Assembly (NCBI GenBank): GCA_025642075.2
Contig: JAODUO010000624.1
Location: forward strand, 1 to 64,000
Direction: 5' to 3'
DNA length: 64,000 nt
Source: Ridgeia piscesae
Taxonomy: Eukaryota; Annelida; Polychaeta; Sabellida; Siboglinidae
Both the position numbers and the translations under genes were made by a program. The notes below the pieces were generated by a model. That model was not told the DNA's origin and did not search any database. It saw only the letters and a program-made list of their open reading frames with translations. Positions within the stretch are counted from its first letter, which is position 1. Each line of letters begins with the position of its first letter. Positions 50,501 through 62,500 of the stretch are shown here, one piece after another.

Positions 50501-53500
50501 TGTCATACTTTTTCACCAAATACCGTACTTCAGGCTACATACCAGTGCATTGAGATACGCTTAGAATATATTTGAAATATATCTGACCGTCATGCCAATT
50601 ATTAGTGTTTTGAAAAAAGTTTTTTAAAACGTGCCACCATTTTAGAATTTATATAAGCCTACGTGTTCCTACATTGCAATGCAAATGTAATTTAATAAAT
50701 TAAATATTAAACACACACACCCATGCCTGCTGTAATCGTGGTTAAAGCTGTTGACGTCGAATGCGGTGCTGCGATGGGCAGCGGACATCCAGGAAGGCAT
50801 CTATGACATGCTGCAGATGTTGGTGGACCTGGTGGCCACACGGCTCCAGTACGGAGACGTCCCAATCAGCATGCTCGAAGTCCTCACTCTGGTCAGTTGA
50901 TTGGTCATTAATTTTATGTCTGGAAATATATTCCCAGTGACCTAAAGTAAGAGTTTATAGGATGTTGATATTACAAACCATTTTGCAGAACAGCTACATG
51001 TTTTGAACATTTGTGAAACATATTCATACATTATTTACCTTCCTATGTTATTATAAAGTAAGACATTCCTGTCCCTATTCGCCCTATTGAATTAAATAAT
51101 GTTCGTTAAGGCATTCTTAAATGTTGAATGTATTGTTCTTTTGTAATATTGAGCAAAAAGTCCAAACAACCAACTTTGGACCCAAACCTGGACAAGGATG
51201 TTCACTGTTTGTTTTGTGTACCCTCAACTATAGGCATTCAACCCTGAGATAGAGTACCACACCAAGAACAGGTTACATCGCTCGGGGGTGTTTGGTGCTG
51301 GTCCATTACATGCTGTCAGTCCCCCAGCCTCCACGTACAAGGTCAGTCACTGTGTCTGTCTAGACAAGTACAACAGCTTGCCTTGCTCAGTTCCACACAA
51401 CTCGGCAGTGTGTTTTCCATGCACACTTTGTCATAGCATGATCACGAGTGCTGTCACTGGTCAGGTTAATGGTGCTAGGAAATCTAGCAATTTTGTAATG
51501 CAATTGATGATTCCTGCACATTGTGGTTTTGCGTGTGACCTCCAAGCCTCCAACAAGCGTTGCCAACAGTGTTGATAGTGGTTACATGTGTGATAGACTT
51601 CAGTGTTGTTGCAGGACAGTTCCTCGATCAAACATTACTATATACACGTGTCACTTAACAACTCTCACTTATGTCTTTGTCATATAGAAAACAAGTCTTC
51701 TGGAGTCATAATCTTAACAAATCAAATGTGCTCGGCAGCCATTTTTTCTTTGATAGACAGGTTTTGCTAAGCAACTGGTCACATGATGTATATGTCAGTT
51801 GGCGAAAGTGTTCTGAAGAAACTGATTTGAGACGTGTTTGTTGACAGGATCCATGTGGCTGGTTGTGTGACCTCATCAACAGGGTAAGTGGCCCATGTAT
51901 GTTCACAGCACACTGTCTCTCACCTGTTTGTGTGTGCGGCCCTGTGGGAATGACCCGTCACAACAACCTGTGTCATATTGTATATTCACAAACATTTTAA
52001 CAAGGTTGTTGTTTGGAGCAGACAGTCGGCCGACTCTTTTATACCAACTAGTCAGTTTGTGTGAGCGCCAAATCAGCTGGTGTGAGCGCCCAAATCGGTT
52101 GGTGTGAGTGCCCAAATCGGTTGGTGTGAGTGCCCAAATCGGTTGGTGTGAGTGCCAAATCGGTTGGTGTGAGTGGCCAAATCGGTTGGTGTGAGTGCCC
52201 AAATCGGTTGGTGTGAGTGGCCAAATCGGTTGGTGTGAGTGCCCAAATCGGTTGGTGTGAGCGCCCAAATCGGTTGGTGTGAGTGCCCAAATCGGCTGGT
52301 GTGAGTGCCCAAATCGGTTGGTGTGAGTGCCCAAATCGGCTGGTGTGAGCGCCCAAATCAGCTGGTGTGAGTGCCCAAACGGTGGTGTGAGGCCCAAATC
52401 GGTTGGTGTGAGTGCCAAATCGTGGTGTGAGGCCCAAATCGGTTGGTGTGAGTGGCCAAATCGGTGGTGTGAGTGGCCAAAACGTGGTGTGAGGCCCAAA
52501 CGTGGTGTGAGTGCCCAAATCGGTTGGTGTGAGTGCCAAACCACCTGGTGTGAGTGCCCAAATCGGCTGTGTGAGGCCCAAATGGTTGAGTGCCCAAATC
52601 GGGGGGGCTGGTAATGTGTGAGTGCCAAACACCTGGTGTGAGTGCCCAAATCGGTTGGTGTGAGTGCCAAAACTTGGTGTGAGTGCCCAAATCGGTTGGT
52701 GTGAGTGCCCAAATCGGCTGGTGTGAGTGCCCAAATCGGTTGGTGTGAGGCCCAAATCGGCTGGTGTGAGTGCCCAAATCGGTTGGTGTGAGTGCCCAAA
52801 TCGGTTGGTGTGAGTGCCCAAAATCGGTGGTGTGAGTGCCCAAAACCACTGGGCTGGTGTGAGTGCCCAAATCGGCTGGTGTGAGCGCCCAAACCGGCTG
52901 GTGTGGGTGCCCAAATCGGCTGGTGTGAGTGCCCAAAACAGCTGGTGTGAGCGCCCAAACCACCTGGTGTGAGTGCCCAAATCAGCTGGTGTGAGCGCCC
53001 AAACCACCTGGTGTGAGTGCCCAAATCGGCTGGTGTGAGTGCCCAAACCACCTGGTGTGAGTGCCCAAATCGGCTGGTGTGAGTGCCCAAACCACCTGGT
53101 GTGAGTGCCCAAATCGGCTGGTGTGAGCGCCCAAACCACCTGGTGTGAGTGCCCAAATCGGCTGGTGTGAGTGCCCAAATCGGTTGGTGTGAGTGCCCAA
53201 ATCGGCTGGTGTGAGCGCCCAAATCAGCTGGTTACCCCTGGTGTGAGTGCCCAAATCGGCTGGTGTGAGTGCCCAAATCGGCTCTGGTGTGAGTCGCCCA
53301 AATCGGCTGGTGTGAGTGCCCAAAGCTGCTGGTGTGAGCGCCCAAATCAGCTGGTGTGAGCGCCCAAACCACCTGGTGTGAGTGCCCAAATCGCCCAAAA
53401 GCTGGTGTGAGCGCCCAAATCGGCTGGTGTGAGTGCCCAAATCGGCTGGTGTGGGTGCCCAAATCGGCTGGTGTGAGGGCCCAAATCGGCTGGTGTAAGA

Positions 53501-56500
53501 GCCCAAATCGGCTGGTGTGAGTGCCTAAATCGGCTGGTGTGGGTGCCCAAATCCGCTGGTGTGGGCACCCAAATCAGCTGGTATATGCGTAGCATAAGAA
53601 AGCCTTTGGTGTAATTAATATACATTTCTTATGACTCTGTTTGTACTTCTGGCATATCTGTCAATTAATTTTTTAGACACAGTCAGCCAATGATCAATGC
53701 CATTAATTTATTGCCCCAGTAAGGAGGAATCTTACATCTACATTGTTCCTACGTACATTCTGCTTCACGTTCAGAGCTGGGTTCAGTTCGCTTTGATCAA
53801 TTCCAGTTGAACATTTATTTTGACAATTTTGTAGTTTATATGTGTAAGTCATTATGTGAGCTGCAGAATGCCATGTGTGTTGATGTGTGAGCTGCAGACT
53901 GTCATGTGTGTTGATGTGTGAGCTGCAAACTGTCGTGTGTTGATGTGTGAGCTGCAGACTGCCGTGTGTGTTGATGTGTGAGCTGCAGACTGTCATGTGT
54001 GTTGATGTGTGAGCTGCAGACTGTCCTGTGTGTTGATATGTGAGCTGCAGACTGTCGTGTGTTGATGTATGAGCTGCAGACTGTCATGTGTGTTGATATG
54101 TGAGCTGCAGACTGTCCTGTGTGTTGATGTATGAGCTGCAGACTGTCATGTGTGTTGATGCGTGAGCTGCAGACTGTCATGTGTGTTGATGTGTGAACTG
54201 CAGACTGTCATGTGTGTTGATGTGTGAACTGCAGACTGTTATGTGTGTTGATGTGTGAGCTGCAGACTGTCACATGTGCTGATGTGTGAGCTGCAAACTG
54301 TCGTGTGTTGATGTGTGAGCTGCAGACTGTCATGTGTGTTGATGTGTGAGCTGCAACTGTCGTGTGTTGATGTGTGAGTTGCAGACTGTCATGTGTGTTG
54401 ATGTGTGAGCTGCAGACTGTCATGTGTGTTGATGTGTGAGCTGCAGACTGTCCTGTGTGTTGATATGTGAGCTGCAGACTGTCCTGTGTGTTGATGTATG
54501 AGCTGCAGACTGTCATGTGTATGAGCTGCAGACTGTCCTGTGTGTTGATGTATGAGCTGCAGACTGTCATGTGTGTTGATGCGTGAGCTGCAGACTATCA
54601 TGTGTGTTGATGTGTGAACTGCAGACTGTCATGTGTGTTGATGTGTGAGCTGCAGACTGTCCTGTGTGTTGATGTATGAGCTGCAGACTGTCATGTGTGT
54701 TGATGTGTGAGCTGCAGACTGTCATGTGTGTTGATGTGTGAGCTGCAGACTGTCGTGTGTGTTGATGTATGAGCTGCAGACTTTTGGGATGTGTGAGCTG
54801 CAGACTGTCGTGTGTGTTGATGTGTGAGCTGCAGACTGTCGTGTGTGTTGATGTGTGAGCTCCAGATTGTCGTGTGTGTTGATGCGTGAGCTGCAGACTG
54901 TCATGTGTGTTGATGTGTGAGCTGCAGACTGTCGTGTGTGTTGATGTGTGAGCTGCAGACTGTTGTGTGTGTTGATGTGTGAGCTGCAGACTGTCGTGTG
55001 TGTTGATGTGTGAGCTCCAGACTGTCGTGTGTGTTGATGTGTGAGCTGCAGACTGTTCTGTGTATTGACAGTTTGCCGAGAAAAAAGGTTTTGAGCTGAT
55101 CAAGGAGCGGCTGGAAGGAGATGGTCTCAACACTGCGGTAAGTCAGCACGAGTGACCAGATGAGTCCTTTTCATTCGAGAATCTGGATCTTGTGAAGTTA
55201 ACAAGAAAGTTCATATAGACATTTTAAAAGTAGGAAACCTATAATGTACACAAATGCATGCAGACAGTGCACCATAAGTTTATTACAACTGGTTTAATGT
55301 CAGCAAACAGCGGAGATGCTATTATAAAGTGATGATGTTTGTATAGTGTGAAATGTAGATACGTACAGGATAACAACATGTTATTTTTTGGGCCTAAATG
55401 CTCAGAAACCAGTCACAGAGTAGCATCAAAATAGAAGGGTTAGTCTATCTCAAAATATTATTGATAAACAAATATTAATGTTGTCACTAAATGGATAGAA
55501 ATGTCATTTATTTCCAACTGATAAATAACAGTGTAATTGAATGGTTAGCAAATCAAACTGAGATGCCGTCGACTGCTCATCCCCAAAATATGCATATTTA
55601 TTATAAAGAAACAAGGTATTTGAAATATTTGATGGTGTGTTGTGTGTCCAGTCGATGGCAGCACTGCTGGCTCCGCTGGGGGTCTGTGCCGAGTACCTCA
55701 ACGAGAGCGTCGTGGAGCCAATGTTGTGTGTTGGTATAGAGAAGGCTGTGAAATACGTGCAGAGTCTGGAGGACAACGAACTCAAGGAGAAGGTAAGGGT
55801 GTAAATGTCTAACCATCCTGTGTAGACCTGTAGGATGTGTGCTGTGTATAACCTGTCCCCTGTTGACGTGTAGATAGCAGCCTGTGTATATAACCTATCC
55901 TCTGTTGACATGTCAAATGCAGGCTGTGTTTATGACCTGTCCTGTGTTGACATGTAGGATGTGTGCTGTGTATAACCTGTTCTCTGTTGACGTGTAGAAT
56001 GTGTGCTGTGTATAACCTGTGCTCTGTTGACGTGTAGATAGCAGACTGTGTATATAACCTGTCCTGTGATGACATGGGAAATGCAGGCTCTGTGTATAAC
56101 CTGACCTGTGTTGACCTGTAGAAGGTGGGCTGTACATATATCCTGTACTGTTCACTTGTAGAAGGTGGGCTGTGTGTATAACCTGTCCTGTGTTGACCTG
56201 TAGAAGGTGTGCTGTACGTATAACCTGTACTGTTCAACTTGTAGAAGGCGGGCTGTGTGTATGAGCTGCTGGTCAGCATGAAGCTGTTGTGCTTACACTT
56301 CTGGGCCGATGATGTCAAGCTGATTGATAACTTGCGACTTGTCATCGCGCTGAAGATGCTCAAGCTATCGCACTTCAACGCCAAGATGAACGCTCTTAAA
56401 CAGGTGACTGTGATATCACTCTTAAACACCAAATGTTGGTCTTGGGATTGTCACGTTGTAATTTGTGAGAAACTGCAATTTTGAGATGCGTTCTGTGTTG

Positions 56501-59500
56501 TTAGAAATACAATTATCATGAAATATCGAATACAAGAACATGTTACAATAATGAACCTCTGTGTCTATTTTATTGCTGAAAATGTCAGTAATACCTGTAG
56601 CAAGTAACAATGCTACTAGGAGACCTAGGAGTTATATGACACACCTTGGATATTTCTATATGGTTGCTTTACAACAGTGTGTCTTAAATGAACTACATGA
56701 CGAATCCAGTAGTGCTGTGACATATTTTGTCAAGTTGTTTGTTGTGTCTCAGGTGACAAAGTTGATTGAGGACAGCAGTAACACCAAGATGGCCCGGACC
56801 GCCATTAGTGGGGAGAAGATTGCGGCCTGGCTTGTCGACAATGAGGTTCTCTCTATCGCCCTTGAAGGTAGGTTACCCTCTAACGCAGCCACATATGAAT
56901 ATTTCTACAGTAACTGTCACGCTAATGAATTCACCTTGGGTCTTTGAGGGAGAAGAAACCATTGTGTTGTACACACAAGTTCAGAAAAGTAATTCTGTGC
57001 TATTTGTGTGTGTGGATGACATGGTGTATATTTTACAACAAAGCGAGGTCCTACATTAGACCTGTGGTGTGTTAGATCAATTTATAAAAGGTTGGCGCTG
57101 AGGTGCAAGTGGTCAATGCAAGTGGTCAAGGAGTAAACTAACATAAATACATATGCTATTTTGGTAACAATATGATTATAAGTAGTGGCGCAGTGGCTCT
57201 TGATTAATTTTTGGCTCTTGACTAATAATACCTCGGTTTGAACCGTGCTGCCTTCGCAAACCAACCTAGGGCAAGTTTGTTTACTCTACATTGCTCCAGT
57301 TCACTCACTGTCACTCACCTAGCTATAGACAGTGGTGGATAGTTGTGTGCAATAGTCTGTATGGTTAGGAAGAAAAGTGTAAAGTGCTTTGAGCAATCCT
57401 ATTTAAGAACCTACATTTACCTTCATACATCAGTGCAACATCTGCAGCTAACTCCTCTCACCTGTCGTGTTGCAGGAAACATTGACCAGGTGCAGTACTG
57501 CGACAAGGTGAAGAACATCACAGACTTCCTCGGCATGAAACTCTCAATAGAAGAACTCACAAAGATCTGGAAAATGCAGGTGAGTCATGTGACATTTGTG
57601 GGTGTCATGACCATTGGATGAGTCATGATGTATTATGATGTATTATTTTTCCATCAAATGGGTCATGTCTTTCATGTGGATTGTTTGTTATTTGCCCATC
57701 AAGTGGGTCATGTCACTCGGGTAGATCATGTGTTATTTGTCCATCAAGTGAGTCATGGCATTCCTGTGGTCATGTCAGTCATGTTATTTGTATATCCATT
57801 AAGTGGGTCATGTTAGGTGGATCGTGTGTTATGTGTATGGCCATGAAGTGAATAATGTCACTCGGGTAGGTCATGTATTGTTTTATATGTCCATCAAGTT
57901 GGTCATGTCAGATGGATCATTGATCTGTATGTGTCGCCTCATGTCAGCGTCACTGTCTGAGTGTCTTGTGTGTCGATGATGCCATCATTCGTTTGGTCCA
58001 CAGCATGATGAGAGCAGCGTGGTCGTGGACAACATCCACGCCATCATTGCTGCCGCAGCCATCAAGTTCAACTCACAGCAACTGGAGAACCTGTTTGTGC
58101 TCATTCAGAAGGTACCACCTGATACTTCCTACCTGTGTATTCACATTGGAGCTGGCGTAGTCTCTGTATCTGTCGTGTACGTCAAGAACTGGAACACAGG
58201 AATCCTAACACATATGGCAGAATGCTTAAAACAAAGTCACTTTTACCTTGAGCAGTTTGCTTCTGTTTCTTGATACGTTCACTTCACCAGTGGATTCTAT
58301 CACTGCAATAATTTTAGCCTAGCATATATATTTGATTTTATCGAACGTCTGATTTTGTTATACATGATAATTGGTATCCGGTATGCCATGAATGGCTAAA
58401 TTGGCATTGAAGTTGAAGTGTAATACTTAGGTGAAGAGATTGAGACATACACCATAGAATGGCACAGATAGTATAGAGGTGCCATTGGCGGAACAATAAT
58501 TTGTTCAGATTTGTATAAATACATACAATGTTTTTTGACAGGTTAATTTAGATTAATTAGTAATAAGTAAAAGATAAAGGTAAGTTTTTCTAAGTTCAGT
58601 ATCCAATTCTCAGGACTGCTCAATGCGTTTACTCCCTCGCAATCGAACACCATCTAAACTTTCTGGGAAACAATCTGGGTTAAGTTTCATTTTATGTGCC
58701 GTCCCTTCATCAGAGCCCTTTTGTTTCAGAGTTGGAAAGAGGAGAACGACCGGATGAGGGAGAAACTATTGGGACTCATTGGGAAGATAGGGCGGGACGC
58801 ACGCATCCCTAAGACAACCAGCAGTGTGAGTTTGTCTTCACAACACACAAACATCAATCTACAACACACTTTATTCGCTTTATTAGAGCGCAATACTGTA
58901 ATACCAGACCTTGGGTGTATGTCTCTGTATGACACAGTGTTGGAGTTGCCCTGGGACTTGGGTCATCTGTCTGTGTTTGTAGGTGTTTGAGTTGCTCTGG
59001 GACTTGGGTCATCTGTCTGTGTTTGTAGGTGTTTGAGTTGCCCTGGGACTTGGGTCATCTGTCTGTGTTTGTAGGTGTTGGAGTTGCCCTGGGACTTGGG
59101 TCATCTGTCTGTGTTTGTAGGTGTTTGAGTTGCTCTGGGACTTGGGTCATCTGTCTGTGTTTGTAGGTGTTTGAGTTGCCCTGGGACTTGGGTCATCTGT
59201 CTGTGTTTGTAGGTGTTGGAGTTGCCCTGGGACTTGGGTCATCTGTCTGTGTTTGTAGGTGTTGGAGTTGCCCTGGGACTTGGCTCATCTGTCTGTGTTT
59301 GTAGGTGTTTGAGTTGCCCTGGGACTTGGGTCATCTGTCTGTGTTTGTAGGTGTTTGAGTTGCCCTGGGACTTGGCTCATCTGTCTGTGTTTGTAGGTGT
59401 TTGAGTTGCCCTGGGACTTGGGTCATCTGTCTGTGTTTGTAGGTGTTGGAGTTGCCCTGGGACTTGGGTCATCTGTCTGTGTTTGTAGGTGTTTGAGTTG

Positions 59501-62500
59501 CCCTCGGACTTGGCTCATCTGTCTGTGTTTGTAGGTGTTGGAGTTGGCCTGGGACTTGGCTCATCTGTCTGTGTTTGTAGGTGTTGGAGTTGCCCTGGGA
59601 CTTGGCTCATCTGTCTGTGTTTGTAGGTGTTTGAGTTGCCCTCGGACTTGGCTCATCTGTCTGTGTTTGTAGGTGTTGGAGTTGCCCTGGAGCTTGGCTC
59701 ATCTGTCTGTGTTTGTAGGTGTTGGAGTTGCCCTGGAGCTTGGCTCACCTGTCTGTGTTTGTAGGTGTTGGAGTTGCCCTGGAGCTTGGCTCATCTGTCT
59801 GTGTTTGTAGGTGTTGGAGTTGCCCTGGAGCTTGGCTCATCTGTCTGTGTTTGTAGGTGTTGGAGCTGCTCTGGGACTTGGCTCACCTGTCTGTGTTTGT
59901 AGGTGTTGGAGTTGCCCTCGGACTTGGCTCATCTGTCTGTGTTTGTAGGTGTTGGAGTTGCCCTCGGACTTGGCTCATCTGTCTGTGTTTGTAGGTGTTG
60001 GAGTTGCTCTGGGACTTGGCTCACCTGTCTGTGTTTGTAGGTGTTGGAGTTGCCCTCGGACTTGGCTCATCTGTCTGTGTTTGTAGGTGTTGGAGTTGCC
60101 CTGCGGACTTGGCTCATCTGTCTGTGTTTGTAGGTGTTGGAGTTGCTCTGGGACTTGGCTCACCTGTCTGTGTTTGTAGGTGTTGGAGTTGCCCTCGGAC
60201 TTGGCTCATCTGTCTGTGTTTGTAGGTGTTGGGGTTGGCCTGGGGCTTGGCTCATCTGTCTGTGTTTGTAGGTGTTGGAGTTGCCCTCGGACTTGGCTCA
60301 TCTGTCTGTGTTGGAGTTGCTCTGGGTCTTGGTTCATCTGTTTGTGTATGTAGGTGTTGGAGTTGCTCTGGGACTTGGCTCATCTGTCTGGGTTTGAGTT
60401 GCTCTGGGACTTGGTTCATCTGTCTGGGTTTGAGTTGCTCTGGGACTTGGCTCATCTGTTTGTGTTTGTAGGTGCTTGAGTTGCTCTGGGACTTGGCTCA
60501 TCTGTTTGTGTTTGTAGGTGTTTGAGTTGCTCTGGGACTTGGCTCATCTGTTTGTGTTTGTAGGTGTTGGAGCTGCTCTGGGACTTGGCTCATCTGTTTG
60601 TGTTTGTAGGTGTTTGAGTTGCTCTGGGACTTGGCTCATCTGTTTGTGTTTGTAGGTGTTGGAGTTGCTCTGGGACTTGGCTCATCTGTTTGTGTTTGTA
60701 GGTGTTGGAGCTGCTCTGGGACTTGGCTCATCTGTTTGTGTTTGTAGGTGTTTGAGTTGCTCTGGGACTTGGCTCATCTGTTTGTGTTTGTAGGTGTTGG
60801 AGTTGCTCTGGGACTTGGCTCATCTGTTTGTGTTTGTAGGTGTTGGAGCTGCTCTGGGACTTGACTCATCTGTTTGTGTTTGTAGGTGTTGGAGCTGCTC
60901 TGAGACTTGGCTAATCTGCCTGTGTTTGTAGGTGCTGGAGCTGCTCTGGGACTTGGCTCATCTACCTAGTCTGCCGACACAGCTGGTGGAGCAGGCAATG
61001 GACGAACACCTGGCGATACTCAACAACTCGTTCACTGTGAAGGAACACGTGAAGAAGAGTTACGTGATGAAGTGTGTTGATGACGTCAAGGAGGTACTTA
61101 AGCACCAGTTGATTCTATGCTTTGGGTTATATATTCAACACCTTGCTGTTGATGATTGTGTTACAACTGTGCTGACCTGGCAGTTATTTATAGCTTCACA
61201 ATTGCGGGTATGTCATGATTGGCAAGACAGATCTGTGAAATCATAAACAAACTACTACTAAACCAATTACTAAATGCACACAGCATTTCGACATCACTGT
61301 GATTACAAAGCTGTAGTCGAACTATAGCCAAGTCTGTGTGTGTTTGGGCGTGCGTGCATGCGTGGGTGTGTGTGTGTGTGTGTGTGTGTGTCTGGTGGGT
61401 GGTATGGCGTGTGGGTATGGCGTGTGTGACTGTGTGTGTAATATAAAGAATTGTTGTCATGGCAATTCAGGTGTACTTCTGATGGGTGGTGTTTGTCTTG
61501 CTCGGTGCCTATGCCCTGTAGAGTGGCGGTGTTGTAGCCAGACCCTGTGTTCCAGGGGAGGTGGGTGTTTGTCTTGCTCGGTGCCTATGCCCTGTAGAGT
61601 GGCGGTGTTGTAGCGAGACTATGTGTTCCAGGGGAGGTGGGTGTTGCCAGCCCTCAAACAACTACAACACATCATCAAGAACATTGCCAAGACCAGCTCA
61701 TACAAGGCAGAGAAGGTAATTCCCGTGACTTACACTTCAGACATGTTTACAGACGTGTGCCAGTTCTGTGTAGCTAGTTAGTAGCTAGTTAGTAGCTAGT
61801 AGCTATGAGCTGGGTTAATCATACATTTAATTTACCAAATTAAAATCTACAATTTGAACATAATTTGTATAACTTGTTTTTATAAAGCAGCTTAACATAA
61901 TTTGTTTATGAAGTTTGATATAATATAGTTATAAATGTCACATTATAGAATTAATTTCAAGACGGATAATAAAAGGGGTCTGATAAATGGTGCTGTTTAA
62001 AAACATTTCATCCACATTATCCAGGTAGAGTGAAATAATCACAAAGTGGAATATTGTTGCGATTAACTATTTCAGAATAGAATAATTGGAATGTAATGAG
62101 ATTATTTGCCAGTGACACTGTTAGCCATGTCAAATGTTACTGTGTGACATGTCATCGATGTTGTGTTTTCGGCTCAGGGAATCCTGCAAGAACTCAATAA
62201 GAACAGTGACATCATCAAGCAGGTGACAGCTAGTCTCATCAAGTTCCACCAGGTGGCAGTGTCAGGCATCAAGGACGGCATGATTGAGCCCGAGACGCTG
62301 GTCGATAGTCGCTACTCACACAGAGATGTAGGCAGACATTTTCTCTATTGTTTTTTTTATCAAATGTGTATCCTTTTGGTTTATTATAGCCAGCACCCAT
62401 GCAATGTAGACCCTTTTAGTAGTTCAAATAGTTTATGTAGTCAGTCTGTATCTTGTAATGATTAACCTTTCTTTCTTCAGACAGTGTCAGTGTAAAATAA

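Noticed and set aside
51903..53625. Minus-strand frames of 439 and 376 codons (HTNRFGHSHQPIWA type)
   Set aside because: Translation of the 22-bp array in USP24 intron 6, antisense to the gene, with no unique sequence.
53703..55149. Minus-strand frames with HINTHDSLQLT repeats
   Set aside because: Translation of the 31-bp array before USP24 exon 7; the same frame shape arises at each offset.
57178..57260. Possible tRNA gene from A-box and B-box-like motifs
   Set aside because: No acceptor stem or anticodon arm can be folded. The following tail suits a SINE better.
59995..60471. Frames reading VGVALGLGSSVCVC repeats
   Set aside because: They come from the 46-bp array. Only the last copy continues as real USP24 coding sequence.
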